Origin: Calothrix sp. PCC 7103
GTDB taxonomy: Bacteria > Cyanobacteriota > Cyanobacteriia > Cyanobacteriales > Nostocaceae
Direction: 5' to 3'
Length of the DNA stretch: 64,000 bases
Assembly: GCF_000331305.1 (NCBI RefSeq)
Contig: NZ_KB217483.1
Coordinates: forward strand, 1,282,356 to 1,346,355
The notes under the pieces are model-generated. The model worked only from the letters and a program-made list of their open reading frames with translations, ran no database searches and was not told the origin of the DNA. Below are positions 1 through 9,109 of the stretch, piece after piece. A program made the position numbers and the translations under genes. Every line of letters starts with the position of its first letter. Position 1 is the first letter of the stretch.

Positions 1-1434
1 AATCTATCGACGAATAGCATAATTGCTGCATCTTCATTTAGTACAGCTTCTGGGGGTAATATTGCGATTGAGACTGAAAAGTTGAATATTAGCAGTGGAA
101 GTCAAATAAATAACAGTAGTCTTGACCCTAAAAATCCTAATTTCATCAGCGATGTTCAAGCTGGATTAGGTAATTTTGACCCAGGTTTACAGCAAGCATT
201 AATCACTCTTTTACAACAGTTGGTTAATACTGAACAGAACACAAGCAACTTCGGACAAGGCAATTCTGGAAATATTGATATCCGTGCGGAAAAATCAATC
301 GTGTTGAGCGGAACTTCACCCACTGGTATCCTCAATACTATATCAACAGAAACGCGCGGTACAGGAAAAGCGGGAAATCTGACTTTAACAACCAACTCAT
401 TAACGGTAAATGATGGTTCTGCAATTTCTACACAAACAACAGGCGCCGGAGATGGGGGTATTTTGCGGGTTACTGCTGGTAAAATTAACTTGGCAGGAAC
501 TCGTAACCGCAATGGTGAAGTTTTCCGAAGTGGTTTACTAACCTCGACAACTAGTAATGGCAGTGCAGGAAATGCCATCATTAATACGGGAGACTTGAGC
601 ATTAGTGACGGAGCGCAAATAACAGCTTCAACTACTGGGTCAGGAAAAGCGGGGGATATCAATATAAATGCATCGGGTGTCGAATTAAATCGTAATGGTC
701 AGATATTCGCAGAAAGTACAGGAAATGGTACAGCAGGTAATATAAATTTAACCACTGTAGGAAGAATTAGAGCAACAGACAGTAATATTCAAACATCCTC
801 CCTCAACTCTTCTGGAGGGAAAGTAAATGTAGCAGCAGAAAGAATTTTGCTTTTCGGAGACAGTAATATTCAAACTAATGTATTTACAGGTGCTGGAGGT
901 GGAGGAGATATTACTCTCACTGCTAATTATATTATTGCACTCAATGATAGTGATATTTTATCTTTCGCTCGCGACGGTAAAGGTGGAGATATTAGATTTA
1001 ACACCCTTGGTTTTTTCTCCTCTCCCTTATATCGTCCCAGTCAAACCACAAATTCGATACAGACTTTAAATAATAACAACCGCGTTGATGTAAATGCAAG
1101 CGGCGCCATTTCTGGGACAATTAGTGGAGTTCCCGACATCAGCTTTCTACAAAACAGTTTGAATGAGTTACCGCAAAATCTTGTCGATACAAATGCACTG
1201 TTAGCAAGGAGTTGCATTGCACGACGCAATAATCAGGAAAATGGTACTTTCTTCGTTACAGGTTCAGGAGGATTACCCGAACGTCCAGGTGATGCTGCAA
1301 TTTCTGATTTTAGTACTAGTAATAATACTACTACAGCAGGCGCCGTTTCAAGGTGGAAAATTGGTGACTCAATAGTAGAACCATCAGGTGTTTACAGACT
1401 TCCTAACGGAAAAAGGATTTTGAGCAGATGTTAG
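1..1434 (+). CDS. Two-partner-secretion exoprotein (TpsA, filamentous-haemagglutinin-like), 3' part
   Basis: The frame is open from the first base of the window, so this is the C-terminal part of a larger secreted protein; the real start lies outside. It is built of short glycine-, serine- and asparagine-rich repeats of the kind that form a beta-helix (recurring G(K/N)AG(N/D)I motifs), as in cyanobacterial haemagglutinin/S-layer-like TpsA proteins. The end carries the usual TpsA tail: a cysteine in LLARSC, then a TGSGGLPERP segment. The transporter gene follows 38 bp downstream, so the two form a two-partner secretion pair. The protein would cross the outer membrane through its partner and act at the cell surface or outside. 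The cargo activity (adhesin, contact-dependent toxin or other) cannot be read from this part. Confidence 0.88.
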   Translation, partial: NLSTNSIIAASSFSTASGGNIAIETEKLNISSGSQINNSSLDPKNPNFISDVQAGLGNFDPGLQQALITLLQQLVNTEQNTSNFGQGNSGNIDIRAEKSIVLSGTSPTGILNTISTETRGTGKAGNLTLTTNSLTVNDGSAISTQTTGAGDGGILRVTAGKINLAGTRNRNGEVFRSGLLTSTTSNGSAGNAIINTGDLSISDGAQITASTTGSGKAGDININASGVELNRNGQIFAESTGNGTAGNINLTTVGRIRATDSNIQTSSLNSSGGKVNVAAERILLFGDSNIQTNVFTGAGGGGDITLTANYIIALNDSDILSFARDGKGGDIRFNTLGFFSSPLYRPSQTTNSIQTLNNNNRVDVNASGAISGTISGVPDISFLQNSLNELPQNLVDTNALLARSCIARRNNQENGTFFVTGSGGLPERPGDAAISDFSTSNNTTTAGAVSRWKIGDSIVEPSGVYRLPNGKRILSRC

Positions 1435-1472
1435 ATGAAGTTGGAAGTTTTTAGTGTGGGGAAAATGTAAAA

Positions 1473-3197
1473 ATGTTTGATATTTGTGTAGTACAAAAAA
1501 TAGCTTTTGGGAGTTTGGTGGGACTGACTTTATTAAACAGTAAGATATTGGCTCAATCTACTCCACCTAGTGGGGTTACTATTCCGGAAAATACTCAAGA
1601 GCGAATAGAACAAACGATTCCCAAACCACCTGAGTTACCTTTTCCTCCTGCTACAACCGAAGAGTCTCCAACTCCACCACTTTCCACACCACCAACAAAC
1701 CAACCATCACCACCAACTCCTGTAACTGAGCGTTTTAGAGTTAAAGATATAGTAGCGATAGGTAATACTGTATTAAAAGACGAGATAAATAAATTAATTC
1801 AAGAGTATAAACAAAAGCAGGAAGTCTCTTTTGAAGAATTAATAACGCTGAGAACTCGCATTACTCAACTATATATTGATAATGGTTACACAACATCAGG
1901 CGCCTTTATATTAAATGACCAAATTATCGAAGATGGCATTATTCAAATTCAAATAGTCGAAGGTAGACTAGAAAGTATACAAATTAATGGACTCAGAAGG
2001 TTAGAAGACCCATATATACGCAATCGTCTTAAACGTGCGACTAGTGTACCATTAAATCAAAAACGTTTAGAAGAAGCTTTGCGGCTACTACAGATTGACC
2101 CAATTATACAACGAGTCAACGCCGAATTACTTGCTGGCAGCAGTCCCGGTTTAAATGTACTAATAGTTAAGGTAGAAGAGGCGCCTGCGTTTCATGCTGG
2201 AATAATATATGCTAATAATCAATCGCCTAGCATTGGTTCTAATCAAGCAAGTGTATTTGTTACACATGATAATTTTACAGGTTATGGCGACCAAATCAGC
2301 CTCGAATATGGTTTTACCGACGGTTTAGACATATATAATATTAGTTACAAAGTACCAATCAATGCTTTAGATGGGACTTTGAGAGTTAGTTATAGCAACA
2401 ATAATAGCAAAATCATCGAAAGTCCATTTGATGAGTTAGGTATTCGTAGCAACTCTGAAACATTATCTTTTAGTTATCGTCAACCATTAATTAAAAAAAC
2501 GCAAACAGAGTTCGCAGTTGGTGTTGGATTTGACATACGTCGTAGTCAAACATATTTACTAAATAATATACCATTTTCTTTCTCAGAAGGACCAAAAGAT
2601 GGAGAATCTAGAGTTTCAGCAATTCGCTTTTTCCAAGACTGGACAAAACGTAGCGCAACACAAGTATTATCTGCACGGTCACAATTTAGTTTTGGTATTA
2701 ATGCCTTTGATGCTACAGTTAACGATATTGGAACGGATGGACGCTTTTTTTCTTGGTTAGGACAATTTCAATGGGTACAGCAAGTATCCCCAAGAATTTT
2801 ATTGATTACGCGCGTTGATGGTCAGTTAACTCCAGACTCACTGCTTTCGCTAGAAAAGTTTAGCATTGGAGGCGCCGAAACTGTGAGGGGTTATCGCCAA
2901 AACCAACTTGTATCAGATAATGGAATATTAGGCGCCGTCGAATTACGCATACCCTTAACAAGAAATCCGAGAACATTACAGATTAGACCATTTTTTGAAA
3001 TTGGAACTGGGTGGAATAACCGTGAAGATAATCCCGACCCAGATTTACTTGCCAGTCTTGGTTTAGGTCTGGACTGGCAAGCTATACCCGGTTTGAATGT
3101 AAGTCTAGATTATGGCATTCCTCTGGTTGGTGTAAAAGATAGAGGCAATTCTTTACAAGATAATGGATTAAATTTTTACCTGCGGTATCAAATTTAG
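1473..3197 (+). CDS. TpsB outer-membrane transporter, ShlB/FhaC/HecB family
   Basis: This 574-residue protein fits the usual TpsB length. An N-terminal hydrophobic segment (about residues 8-28) is a signal peptide. A proline- and threonine-rich linker (about 30-80) follows, then POTRA-like domains (about 85-250, including VKDIVAIGNTVL and QIVEGRLESIQINGL). The rest is a beta-barrel with the family motif GGAETVRGYRQNQL (the VRGY lid-lock motif) and a terminal barrel strand ending in YLRYQI. It sits 38 bp after the exoprotein gene in the same direction, which is the normal tpsA-tpsB order in cyanobacteria. It should recognise and export the upstream exoprotein across the outer membrane. Family assignment is firm; substrate specificity is inferred from adjacency. 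Confidence 0.93.
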   Translation: MFDICVVQKIAFGSLVGLTLLNSKILAQSTPPSGVTIPENTQERIEQTIPKPPELPFPPATTEESPTPPLSTPPTNQPSPPTPVTERFRVKDIVAIGNTVLKDEINKLIQEYKQKQEVSFEELITLRTRITQLYIDNGYTTSGAFILNDQIIEDGIIQIQIVEGRLESIQINGLRRLEDPYIRNRLKRATSVPLNQKRLEEALRLLQIDPIIQRVNAELLAGSSPGLNVLIVKVEEAPAFHAGIIYANNQSPSIGSNQASVFVTHDNFTGYGDQISLEYGFTDGLDIYNISYKVPINALDGTLRVSYSNNNSKIIESPFDELGIRSNSETLSFSYRQPLIKKTQTEFAVGVGFDIRRSQTYLLNNIPFSFSEGPKDGESRVSAIRFFQDWTKRSATQVLSARSQFSFGINAFDATVNDIGTDGRFFSWLGQFQWVQQVSPRILLITRVDGQLTPDSLLSLEKFSIGGAETVRGYRQNQLVSDNGILGAVELRIPLTRNPRTLQIRPFFEIGTGWNNREDNPDPDLLASLGLGLDWQAIPGLNVSLDYGIPLVGVKDRGNSLQDNGLNFYLRYQI

Positions 3198-3242
3198 TAT
3201 ATATTCTATGTTTGACAACTGCACCTATTTCAAACCATAAAA

Positions 3243-3317
3243 TTATTTAACAGAAATCGGTGCCGCAGTTTGTGGCGCCGCTACCAGTTTAAAGTCCTTG
3301 GGGTGTAGTCTTCTCAT
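3243..3317 (-). CDS. Possible 24-residue peptide overlapping the TPR gene stop
   Basis: An ATG overlaps the stop of the TPR gene as ATGA and opens a 24-codon frame ending in TAA at 3243-3245. The peptide is basic at its start and then rich in alanine and proline. The only support is the overlap, typical of translational coupling, and a protein-like composition. It could equally be a former C-terminal extension of the TPR protein now out of frame. No homologue is recognised. Confidence 0.22.
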   Translation of the reverse strand: MRRLHPKDFKLVAAPQTAAPISVK

Positions 3318-5299
3318 AATCCCCACCCGCTCTTTGACAACTTTTTCAAGACATTCTCACCAGTTAATTTAAACTTCCATCGCAATAACTCTTGATTGCC
3401 AGGGTCTAACTTCTCCCACGTTTGTAACCACGCAATAGCCTTATCTTTTTCTTTTTTAGCAATTAATAATTCAATTTGAGCGTTGCAATAACTACCAAAC
3501 TCCATAATATGAAAGCGCTTTCGAGTAGTCAAAGGTTTGAGTAATTCTTCTCCTTCCTCAATTTTACCTTCATCAATTTTCAACCGAGCCAAAGATATAC
3601 GTGAAAATGCATAGTTAGGAAATTTTTCTGATGTTTCTAACAGAAGTTGATATACTTTCTCCATGCGACCTTGAATTTGATACACACCAGCTAAATTATT
3701 AAGTAGATTGGGTGAGTTTGGTTCTATTTCCAATGCTTTTTTGAGTATTTTTTCTGCTTGGTTTGCATCTTCTAATTTTTGTGTTTTCATCAAAGATACA
3801 GCAGTCGCAGACATTTGCTTGACTCTACGTGAATGATTGGTTGTAGGTTCTGAGTGGATTTCATAATTAATAAGGTTAACATCCTCGTGCCATTTACCTC
3901 GAAACCACATAGACATACCCTTTGGCAATATACCAGCTTCGGATGCTTGAGTAGCAGCTTCATAACGCATTGCATCGGGACCATTTTGACTAAGAGCAAA
4001 ATCTCGTAGTGCAGCCAACATTTCGGGAGTTTTAGCAAAACATGCGAGTCGAAAGGCAAACTCTCGTCCTTGGGGGTCTCCTAATTTCAGCAGCATTGGT
4101 ACAAGATTGCTTACTTGGGGATGTTCTTTAAGATAACGCTGCGTTGCTTTAGCTATTTGCTGTTCGTCCTTTAACTTGGAGTTAGAATTTACTAACGCCG
4201 CAAGTTCTTCAAGGGCATTTCTTGTTATCCAGCTAGCTAGAGGTAATGCCCAAGGTGCATGATGTTGACCAACTGGTTGCTTTAGGTCATCAAGATTTGC
4301 CTGTGCTATTTCTGATGCTTGGGTAGCTTTAGCAGCTTCTCTCCATAATTTACGAGCTTCGTCTATATGCCCCTTTCTTGCCAGTGCTGCTGCAACAAAG
4401 TGTGGAAAATAGCCAGTAACAGAAGCTTCTCGAAGTTCACCTTTAGCTTTTACCTGTTCAAATAGCTCTATAATTTCCTCATCCATACCGAGGTAAGAAA
4501 ATGTTTCGGCTTTCTTCGTCCACACATCCCAACCAGGCGCCTGCGAATTCTTTAATTTCTCACAGGTAATTTCTGATGAATGAATATCACCGCTCAGTAA
4601 ATAGTAGCGAGTCAAATTTGCAAGGCTATGAATATTATCAGGCTCAACTTTTAAACCCTTTTGAGAAATTGCAATCGCTCCCTCTAAATCTCCCTGTGCA
4701 AAGCTAATCAAACTTAAATTATTATACGAGGAAATAAAATCAGGTAGTAATTTAAGCAACTCTTTCTCTGCTTCCTCAGCTTTCTGATACTCCCCTTGTG
4801 CTAAATAAGATTGTGCGTGTTCAAACAAAATAGCAATATCCCAACCATCCGCGCGCGTTAAATTCTTACTAGCCAAAATTTCGTCTACCTTGGGTTCCAA
4901 CTCCGCAATGGCTTTGCGTGCGTCATTTGCTTTTTCATGGTTGGGGAAACGACGTACAGCATCTTGAAAAGCTTCGAGCGCTAGTACTGGACGTAGGTTA
5001 ATGTAACGACTACCAGCTAAGGCATAAGCAGCATGAGGATTGTTTGGCTCTAAGGAAACCAGCATCTCGCAAGCACGCTCATAACCTGGTAAATCTTGTA
5101 ACTCGCAACAAACATTAACTAAATAGGTGGCAACATCTGAATTCTCCGGGTAACTGCGGCTCATATTCTCCAAAACTATGCGCGCTTCAGCCCATTTCTT
5201 TTTTATTATCAAAGCCCTAGCTTTGTCGAGTTCAGGCGCCAGACTTTTAGCACCAAAACCTGCATTTGTACTCGATTTACTTTTATTTTTACTTGCCAT
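3314..5299 (-). CDS. Tetratricopeptide-repeat protein, 661 residues
   Basis: The protein is almost entirely helical TPR units; repeats with the A..Y..A and P.....L motifs are clear around residues 25-130, 150-240 and 520-640 (for example NNLSLISFAQGDLEGAIAI and NNLAGVYQIQGRMEKVY). There is no signal peptide or membrane segment, so a cytoplasmic scaffold is likely. The start is supported by GGGAGG about 10 bases upstream on the minus strand. Similar TPR proteins in cyanobacteria act as protein-protein adaptors, but no partner is evident here. Its neighbours are a secretion pair (convergent) and a secreted SH3-like protein (divergent), which do not define a pathway. Confidence 0.85.
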   Translation of the reverse strand: MASKNKSKSSTNAGFGAKSLAPELDKARALIIKKKWAEARIVLENMSRSYPENSDVATYLVNVCCELQDLPGYERACEMLVSLEPNNPHAAYALAGSRYINLRPVLALEAFQDAVRRFPNHEKANDARKAIAELEPKVDEILASKNLTRADGWDIAILFEHAQSYLAQGEYQKAEEAEKELLKLLPDFISSYNNLSLISFAQGDLEGAIAISQKGLKVEPDNIHSLANLTRYYLLSGDIHSSEITCEKLKNSQAPGWDVWTKKAETFSYLGMDEEIIELFEQVKAKGELREASVTGYFPHFVAAALARKGHIDEARKLWREAAKATQASEIAQANLDDLKQPVGQHHAPWALPLASWITRNALEELAALVNSNSKLKDEQQIAKATQRYLKEHPQVSNLVPMLLKLGDPQGREFAFRLACFAKTPEMLAALRDFALSQNGPDAMRYEAATQASEAGILPKGMSMWFRGKWHEDVNLINYEIHSEPTTNHSRRVKQMSATAVSLMKTQKLEDANQAEKILKKALEIEPNSPNLLNNLAGVYQIQGRMEKVYQLLLETSEKFPNYAFSRISLARLKIDEGKIEEGEELLKPLTTRKRFHIMEFGSYCNAQIELLIAKKEKDKAIAWLQTWEKLDPGNQELLRWKFKLTGENVLKKLSKSGWGL

Positions 5300-5396
5300 C
5301 GCTGCTAACCTCCCTGTTAATTAGGGGTAAGTTCGCTTTACATGTAATGTTACACACCCCTTTTTAAAGAGTTTATTGGTAACGGTTGTATTTGAG

Positions 5397-5431
5397 TTTG
5401 TTACTTAGCTTTTCTTTAAATTTGTAACAAA
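5397..5431. promoter_or_regulatory. Inverted repeat in a divergent promoter region
   Basis: TTTGTTAC (5397-5404) and GTAACAAA (5424-5431) are perfect 8-bp arms 19 bp apart in the 281-bp space between the divergent TPR gene and the secreted SH3-like gene. A dimeric regulator could bind here, but no regulator is identified. Confidence 0.3.
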
Positions 5432-5580
5432 GTATTATTTGTGAGCAATGGTATTGGATATTACATTAGATAACTAATGACATGTGGTATTCAGCTTAAT
5501 GTGTAACCAACGGCAATCATATATTTGATGGCAAACAGTTGGCTCATTTTTTGTGCTTGGCAATACGAATGAGGTAGTAA

Positions 5581-6567
5581 ATGCAACAGCTAAAATACCA
5601 ACATAATTTTTTCTTATCGATTACAGTAGCCATGTTTTTTACTACTATCTTGCCAGTTTTTGAAATCACTCCTGTTTTAGCCCGTCAGGAGTGCGACACA
5701 ATTAGGGAGGTTCCGCCATCCTCCAAACTGCGCGAAATTAAGATTGATAGGTTTGGTATTGTATTCAAAATTCCGGGAAACTATCGTACTACTAGCAAGC
5801 AGAGTAGGGGTCAATCTATTGAGATTTTTAGTCCTGTTGAATATGAATATCTAGAATGTATAAAGCGAAATCGCATTACCACAGAGGCTGATTCGACTGC
5901 TGAAGTCTCAATTGTTCCAACAGGCGGGAGGTATCAAACTGCTACTGAGTTTACAAAGTCAGGGTTGATTTCCGACAATTTTTATCGTCTGATAAAGACA
6001 ACAAAGATTGCTGGTCAACCTGCTCTGATTTACGAAGCTAGTAGAAAAGGCTTTATTACAGCAATATTTTTGTCGCCTGACAAACAACTAGGTATTACTA
6101 TCTATACCTTGAATGAGGAAAATAACCCGAACATTAGCCGTATCTTTGATGAGATATTGACTAGCTTCAAGTTTGGCACTAAAACTGCTGAACCTCGAAC
6201 TATACAAGCGAATGTACCAGTTAATCAAGTTGCGACTAAACTCTCTGCAAACAACCGTAAAGGCTGTGTTGATGATAGGGAGCTTAAAAAAGGGCCATTG
6301 GAATTTTACATACTATATGACCGAGAGAATGCTTCTAGCAATCCCCGTACTTTAATTAACATCCGAGAAAAACCAACTATCAAATCTCTTGCTGTTCATA
6401 CTGCATATTCTGGGAACCCAGTAATTATTCTTCAGCAAGTTGCTCAAAATGACTATTGCTGGCTCAAAGTCAATGTCACAACTTCAAGTAAGAACGATTC
6501 AACATCTTATATCACCGTCACAGGTTGGGTACGAGGTGATTTAGTGACAGAAGACAAGAGTCCATAA
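5581..6567 (+). CDS. Secreted protein with C-terminal SH3-like domain
   Basis: The 328-residue protein begins with a signal peptide (hydrophobic about residues 10-32, likely cleaved near VLARQ). The central part (about 40-195) is an uncharacterised globular region containing RFGIVFKIPGNYR. The last 100 residues resemble a bacterial SH3 (SH3b) domain: NIREKPTIKSLAV, then a V.IL..... .WLKV strand and GWVRGDL at the end. SH3b domains usually bind cell-wall peptides or other extracytoplasmic ligands, so a periplasmic or cell-wall role is inferred. No catalytic motif was seen. Two cysteines in the middle (about C222 and in the YCWLKV strand) are compatible with an exported protein. Confidence 0.7.
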   Translation: MQQLKYQHNFFLSITVAMFFTTILPVFEITPVLARQECDTIREVPPSSKLREIKIDRFGIVFKIPGNYRTTSKQSRGQSIEIFSPVEYEYLECIKRNRITTEADSTAEVSIVPTGGRYQTATEFTKSGLISDNFYRLIKTTKIAGQPALIYEASRKGFITAIFLSPDKQLGITIYTLNEENNPNISRIFDEILTSFKFGTKTAEPRTIQANVPVNQVATKLSANNRKGCVDDRELKKGPLEFYILYDRENASSNPRTLINIREKPTIKSLAVHTAYSGNPVIILQQVAQNDYCWLKVNVTTSSKNDSTSYITVTGWVRGDLVTEDKSP

Positions 6568-6674
6568 CGTGTTCATTTGAAGGCAGTAATAACCAAAACG
6601 TACCAACTTTTGGATTTCAAAATTATCCCAAATCTTTAATTTACTTGTTTTATTTAAAACAATATTGTAAATTA

Positions 6675-6694
6675 ATTAAGTAATATTACTTAAT
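6675..6694. promoter_or_regulatory. 20-bp perfect palindrome upstream of the disrupted secreted-protein gene
   Basis: ATTAAGTAATATTACTTAAT is a perfect palindrome ending 19 bases before the ATG at 6714. The position is typical of an operator that overlaps the promoter or leader. It is AT-only apart from one G/C pair per arm, so chance in AT-rich DNA cannot be excluded, although a perfect 20-mer is unusual. Confidence 0.35.
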
Positions 6695-6914
6695 CACAAT
6701 CAACAGAAATACTATGCTAAAAAAATCTTACAAGTTCGTTGCCCTGGCTGGTGCCTCTTCAATAGCTATGCTTGTCTGGGTTTTTAGTAATCCAGCAGTA
6801 GCACAACGAGCCTGTGTAAAAACGGATGCTGGAAAAGTCGTTTGTGGCAAATTAGTACAGGATAGTAGTAATAGAACTGCTCCAAAGCCAAATTCTTCAA
6901 TATCCCTTGAGGGA

Positions 6915-6922
6915 AAATATTC
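6915..6922. repeat. Target-site duplication, left copy (AAATATTC)
   Basis: This 8-bp AAATATTC is identical to 9102-9109. Eight base pairs is the usual duplication length of ISL3-family elements. Confidence 0.92.
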
Positions 6923-7102
6923 GGCTCTTCAGTACTTGTTATGCTAAACTAATTAGTCGTTTTTAGGGAACAGGGAACAGTGAATAAGGAATAGGGGCAA
7001 GAGGCACAAGGCGTGCGCTGCTACTGTTCTAGCTGTTTGATAAAAGCAATCATCATTGAAATTTTCTCGCTCAGTAAGAAAATAATGATTGTAACGGGCA
7101 AG

Positions 7103-7218
7103 TCTTAACAGGAAACCTTTGGGGCTTTAAACCACCAACGCGCTCTATTCCGGAGTGCAATTTAAGAGCGGGACATGAAAGTGGGGGACTTGGGAAAGAG
7201 TGATTTTGCCTGTTAAGA
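7103..7218 (+). ncRNA. Candidate structured RNA in the left end of the ISL3 element
   Basis: TCTTAACAGG (7103-7112) pairs perfectly with CCTGTTAAGA (7209-7218), closing about 96 bases. Inside, CGCTCT (7141-7146) pairs with AGAGCG (7165-7170) over an 18-base loop. Just upstream, 7047-7091 forms another long hairpin (arms around ATTTTCT and AGAAAAT, extended by CAATCAT and ATGATTG). No protein-coding frame covers the segment. This could be a transcript made by the element, a leader that controls the transposase, or DNA-level binding sites for transposase. It does not match an RNA family I can name. Confidence 0.3.
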
Positions 7219-7361
7219 GTTCCCTTATTTTTAAGTACTTACTATGCTAAATGTTTAAATTGTATCAAAATATAACAAAAACTCTTGTCATACTTGACAT
7301 GTAAGGCTATTTCCTGTTGGCTATAAATATAACAAACTTATTTTTAAGTGTATTGACGGTC

Positions 7362-8606
7362 ATGGTTAACAAGAGAGATATTAAAATTTTAACAGAAATT
7401 TTAGATTTATCAGAGATAAAAGTTATATCTCATAGTCTTCATAATGGGATTGGAATAATTTTACAAACTGAACCAATAACATCATATAGTATATGTCCTC
7501 ATTGTGGCACAAAAAGTTTTAAATTACACCAAAATCATCGCCATATTATTAAAGATTTATCTTTTGGAGAAAAACCAGTTTTTTTAGAAATAAACAGGCG
7601 CCAATTTAAATGTAAAACGTGTAAAAAACCGTTTAGCGAAGAATTCGATTTTGCAAAAAAGAAAAGAACTTACACAAAAAGACTTGCAGACAAAATAATA
7701 CAAGATGTTTTAGAAAATGATATTCATAGTGTCGCATCGAAAGGTATAGTGACAACAGAAGAAATAGAACGTATGTTAAAAGATGCATCGGAAAAATTAT
7801 TAAATTTCAAACCTGCCAACTTAAAGAGGCTTGGAATTGATGAGATAGCTTTAAGAAAAGGGAAAGGTAATTACTGTGCAGTATTAATAGATTTAGATAC
7901 ATCTAAATTGCTCGCAATTTTAAGTGGACGCACGAAAGACGTAATTAGAGAAACCCTTATGATATGGGGAACTGAGATTTTAGAACAAATAGAAGAAGTC
8001 AGTATAGATTTATGGCAAACTTATAAAAACTTAGTTACAGATTTAATCCCACAAGCTCAAGTTGTCGCCGATAGATTTCATATTATGGTTCAAATAAATA
8101 AAGAACTAGACGCGCAAAGAAAAAAAGAAAAACGTATGATAGAAGAGTCAATCAAAAAAGCAAAAACATTATCTGATAAAACCGAGTATGAAAAAGTTTT
8201 AGAGGGACTAAATAAAAGCAAATATGTTTTACTTAAGAATGAAGAAGAACTCAACTCTGAACAAATAAATAAACTCATTCAAGTTAAAGCTGTATCTCCT
8301 ACTCTAAAAGCGATGCATGAATTCAAAGAGAAAATTAGAAATATTTTTAATAAAACTGATAATTGGTATCCAGCAGTTTTTAAATTGGGCATGTGGTTAT
8401 CAAAAGCTAAAACATATTTTCCAAAAAGCAACAATACCTTTATACGCTGGTTTGATGAGATTATTGCTTACTTTGATAATGGAACGACTAGTGGTGCCGT
8501 TGAAGGTATCAATAACAAGCTCAAATTAATTAAGCGTTCGGCTTACGGGTTTAGAAATTTTAAAAATTTCCGAGTTAGATGCCTATTAAATTGGCATTTG
8601 AATTAA
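7362..8606 (+). CDS. tnpA: ISL3-family transposase
   Basis: This 414-residue transposase starts at the ATG at 7362; a longer frame exists from a TTG at 7317, but it adds an unsupported hydrophobic leader. The N-terminus has the ISL3 zinc-binding region (CPHCG, then FKCKTCKKPF). The catalytic DDE residues lie in LGIDEIALRKG, in VVADRFHIM and in GAVEGINNKLK near the end. The frame is intact and the element ends are perfect, so it is probably active or was until recently. It moves the element by DNA cut-and-paste transposition with 8-bp duplications. Confidence 0.93.
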   Translation: MVNKRDIKILTEILDLSEIKVISHSLHNGIGIILQTEPITSYSICPHCGTKSFKLHQNHRHIIKDLSFGEKPVFLEINRRQFKCKTCKKPFSEEFDFAKKKRTYTKRLADKIIQDVLENDIHSVASKGIVTTEEIERMLKDASEKLLNFKPANLKRLGIDEIALRKGKGNYCAVLIDLDTSKLLAILSGRTKDVIRETLMIWGTEILEQIEEVSIDLWQTYKNLVTDLIPQAQVVADRFHIMVQINKELDAQRKKEKRMIEESIKKAKTLSDKTEYEKVLEGLNKSKYVLLKNEEELNSEQINKLIQVKAVSPTLKAMHEFKEKIRNIFNKTDNWYPAVFKLGMWLSKAKTYFPKSNNTFIRWFDEIIAYFDNGTTSGAVEGINNKLKLIKRSAYGFRNFKNFRVRCLLNWHLN

Positions 8607-8629
8607 TCAATTATCAAATGAGGATTTTT

Positions 8630-8992
8630 ATGTCAGATATTCATGATTTCAAAGATTTAAAAATATGGCAAAAAGGTATAGACATAGCTGAGAAGTGTTA
8701 CTTTTTAACTAAGTCTTTTCCTAGAGATGAATTATATGGTATGGTACAACAAATCAGAAAATCTGCGGCATCTATCCCAGCTAATATTGCAGAGGGCTAC
8801 GGAAGAAGATCAACCGCTGAATATATTAGATTTCTTAATATTGCCCAAGGCTCAGTCAACGAATTAGAAACACATATTATTTTATCAGAAAGGGTAAAAC
8901 TATGTGAGCAAAAACATATAGAACAAATTATTTCTTTACTTCGCGAGGAAAGTCGAATGATTATTGCTCTGATTAAAAAACTAGAAAAATAG
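8630..8992 (+). CDS. Four-helix-bundle protein of the 23S rRNA intervening-sequence (S23/IVP) family, IS passenger
   Basis: From the ATG at 8630 (GAGG 8 bases upstream) this encodes about 120 residues; upstream in-frame ATGs at 8579 and 8618 overlap the transposase end and lack a better ribosome site. The family signature is clear: FKDLKIWQKGIDIA, then IRKSAASIPANIAEGYGRRS, then a final helix with E..RMI.ALI. These proteins are small helical bundles, often encoded inside 23S rRNA intervening sequences and elsewhere in bacterial genomes; their biochemical role is unsettled. Here the gene lies wholly inside an IS and so travels with it. It may be an accessory factor or simply cargo. Confidence 0.85.
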   Translation: MSDIHDFKDLKIWQKGIDIAEKCYFLTKSFPRDELYGMVQQIRKSAASIPANIAEGYGRRSTAEYIRFLNIAQGSVNELETHIILSERVKLCEQKHIEQIISLLREESRMIIALIKKLEK

Positions 8993-9101
8993 CGCAGACC
9001 TTACGCCTCTTGCCCCTATTCCTTATTCACTGTTCCCCGTTCCCTGTTCCCTGTTCCCTAAAAACGACTAATTAGTTTAGCATAACAAGTACTGAAGAAC
9101 C

Positions 9102-9109
9102 AAATATTC
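9102..9109. repeat. Target-site duplication, right copy (AAATATTC)
   Basis: This is the right-hand partner of 6915-6922, immediately outside the right inverted repeat of the ISL3 element. Confidence 0.92.

Larger units (their letters stand above)
6923..9101 (+). mobile_element. ISL3-family insertion sequence (2179 bp), apparently intact
   Basis: The ends are GGCTCTTCAGTACTTG (left) and the complement of GGTTCTTCAGTACTTG (right), the GG(C/T)TCTTC terminus typical of ISL3. Inverted similarity continues inward for about 90 bp through a GGGAACAGGGAACA stretch. Perfect 8-bp duplications flank the element. It encodes an intact ISL3 transposase and, overlapping its end, a four-helix-bundle passenger gene. 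The left 440 bp before the transposase is non-coding and contains predicted hairpins. It has only one GGCGCC site (near 7598), in line with a recent arrival. Confidence 0.92.
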
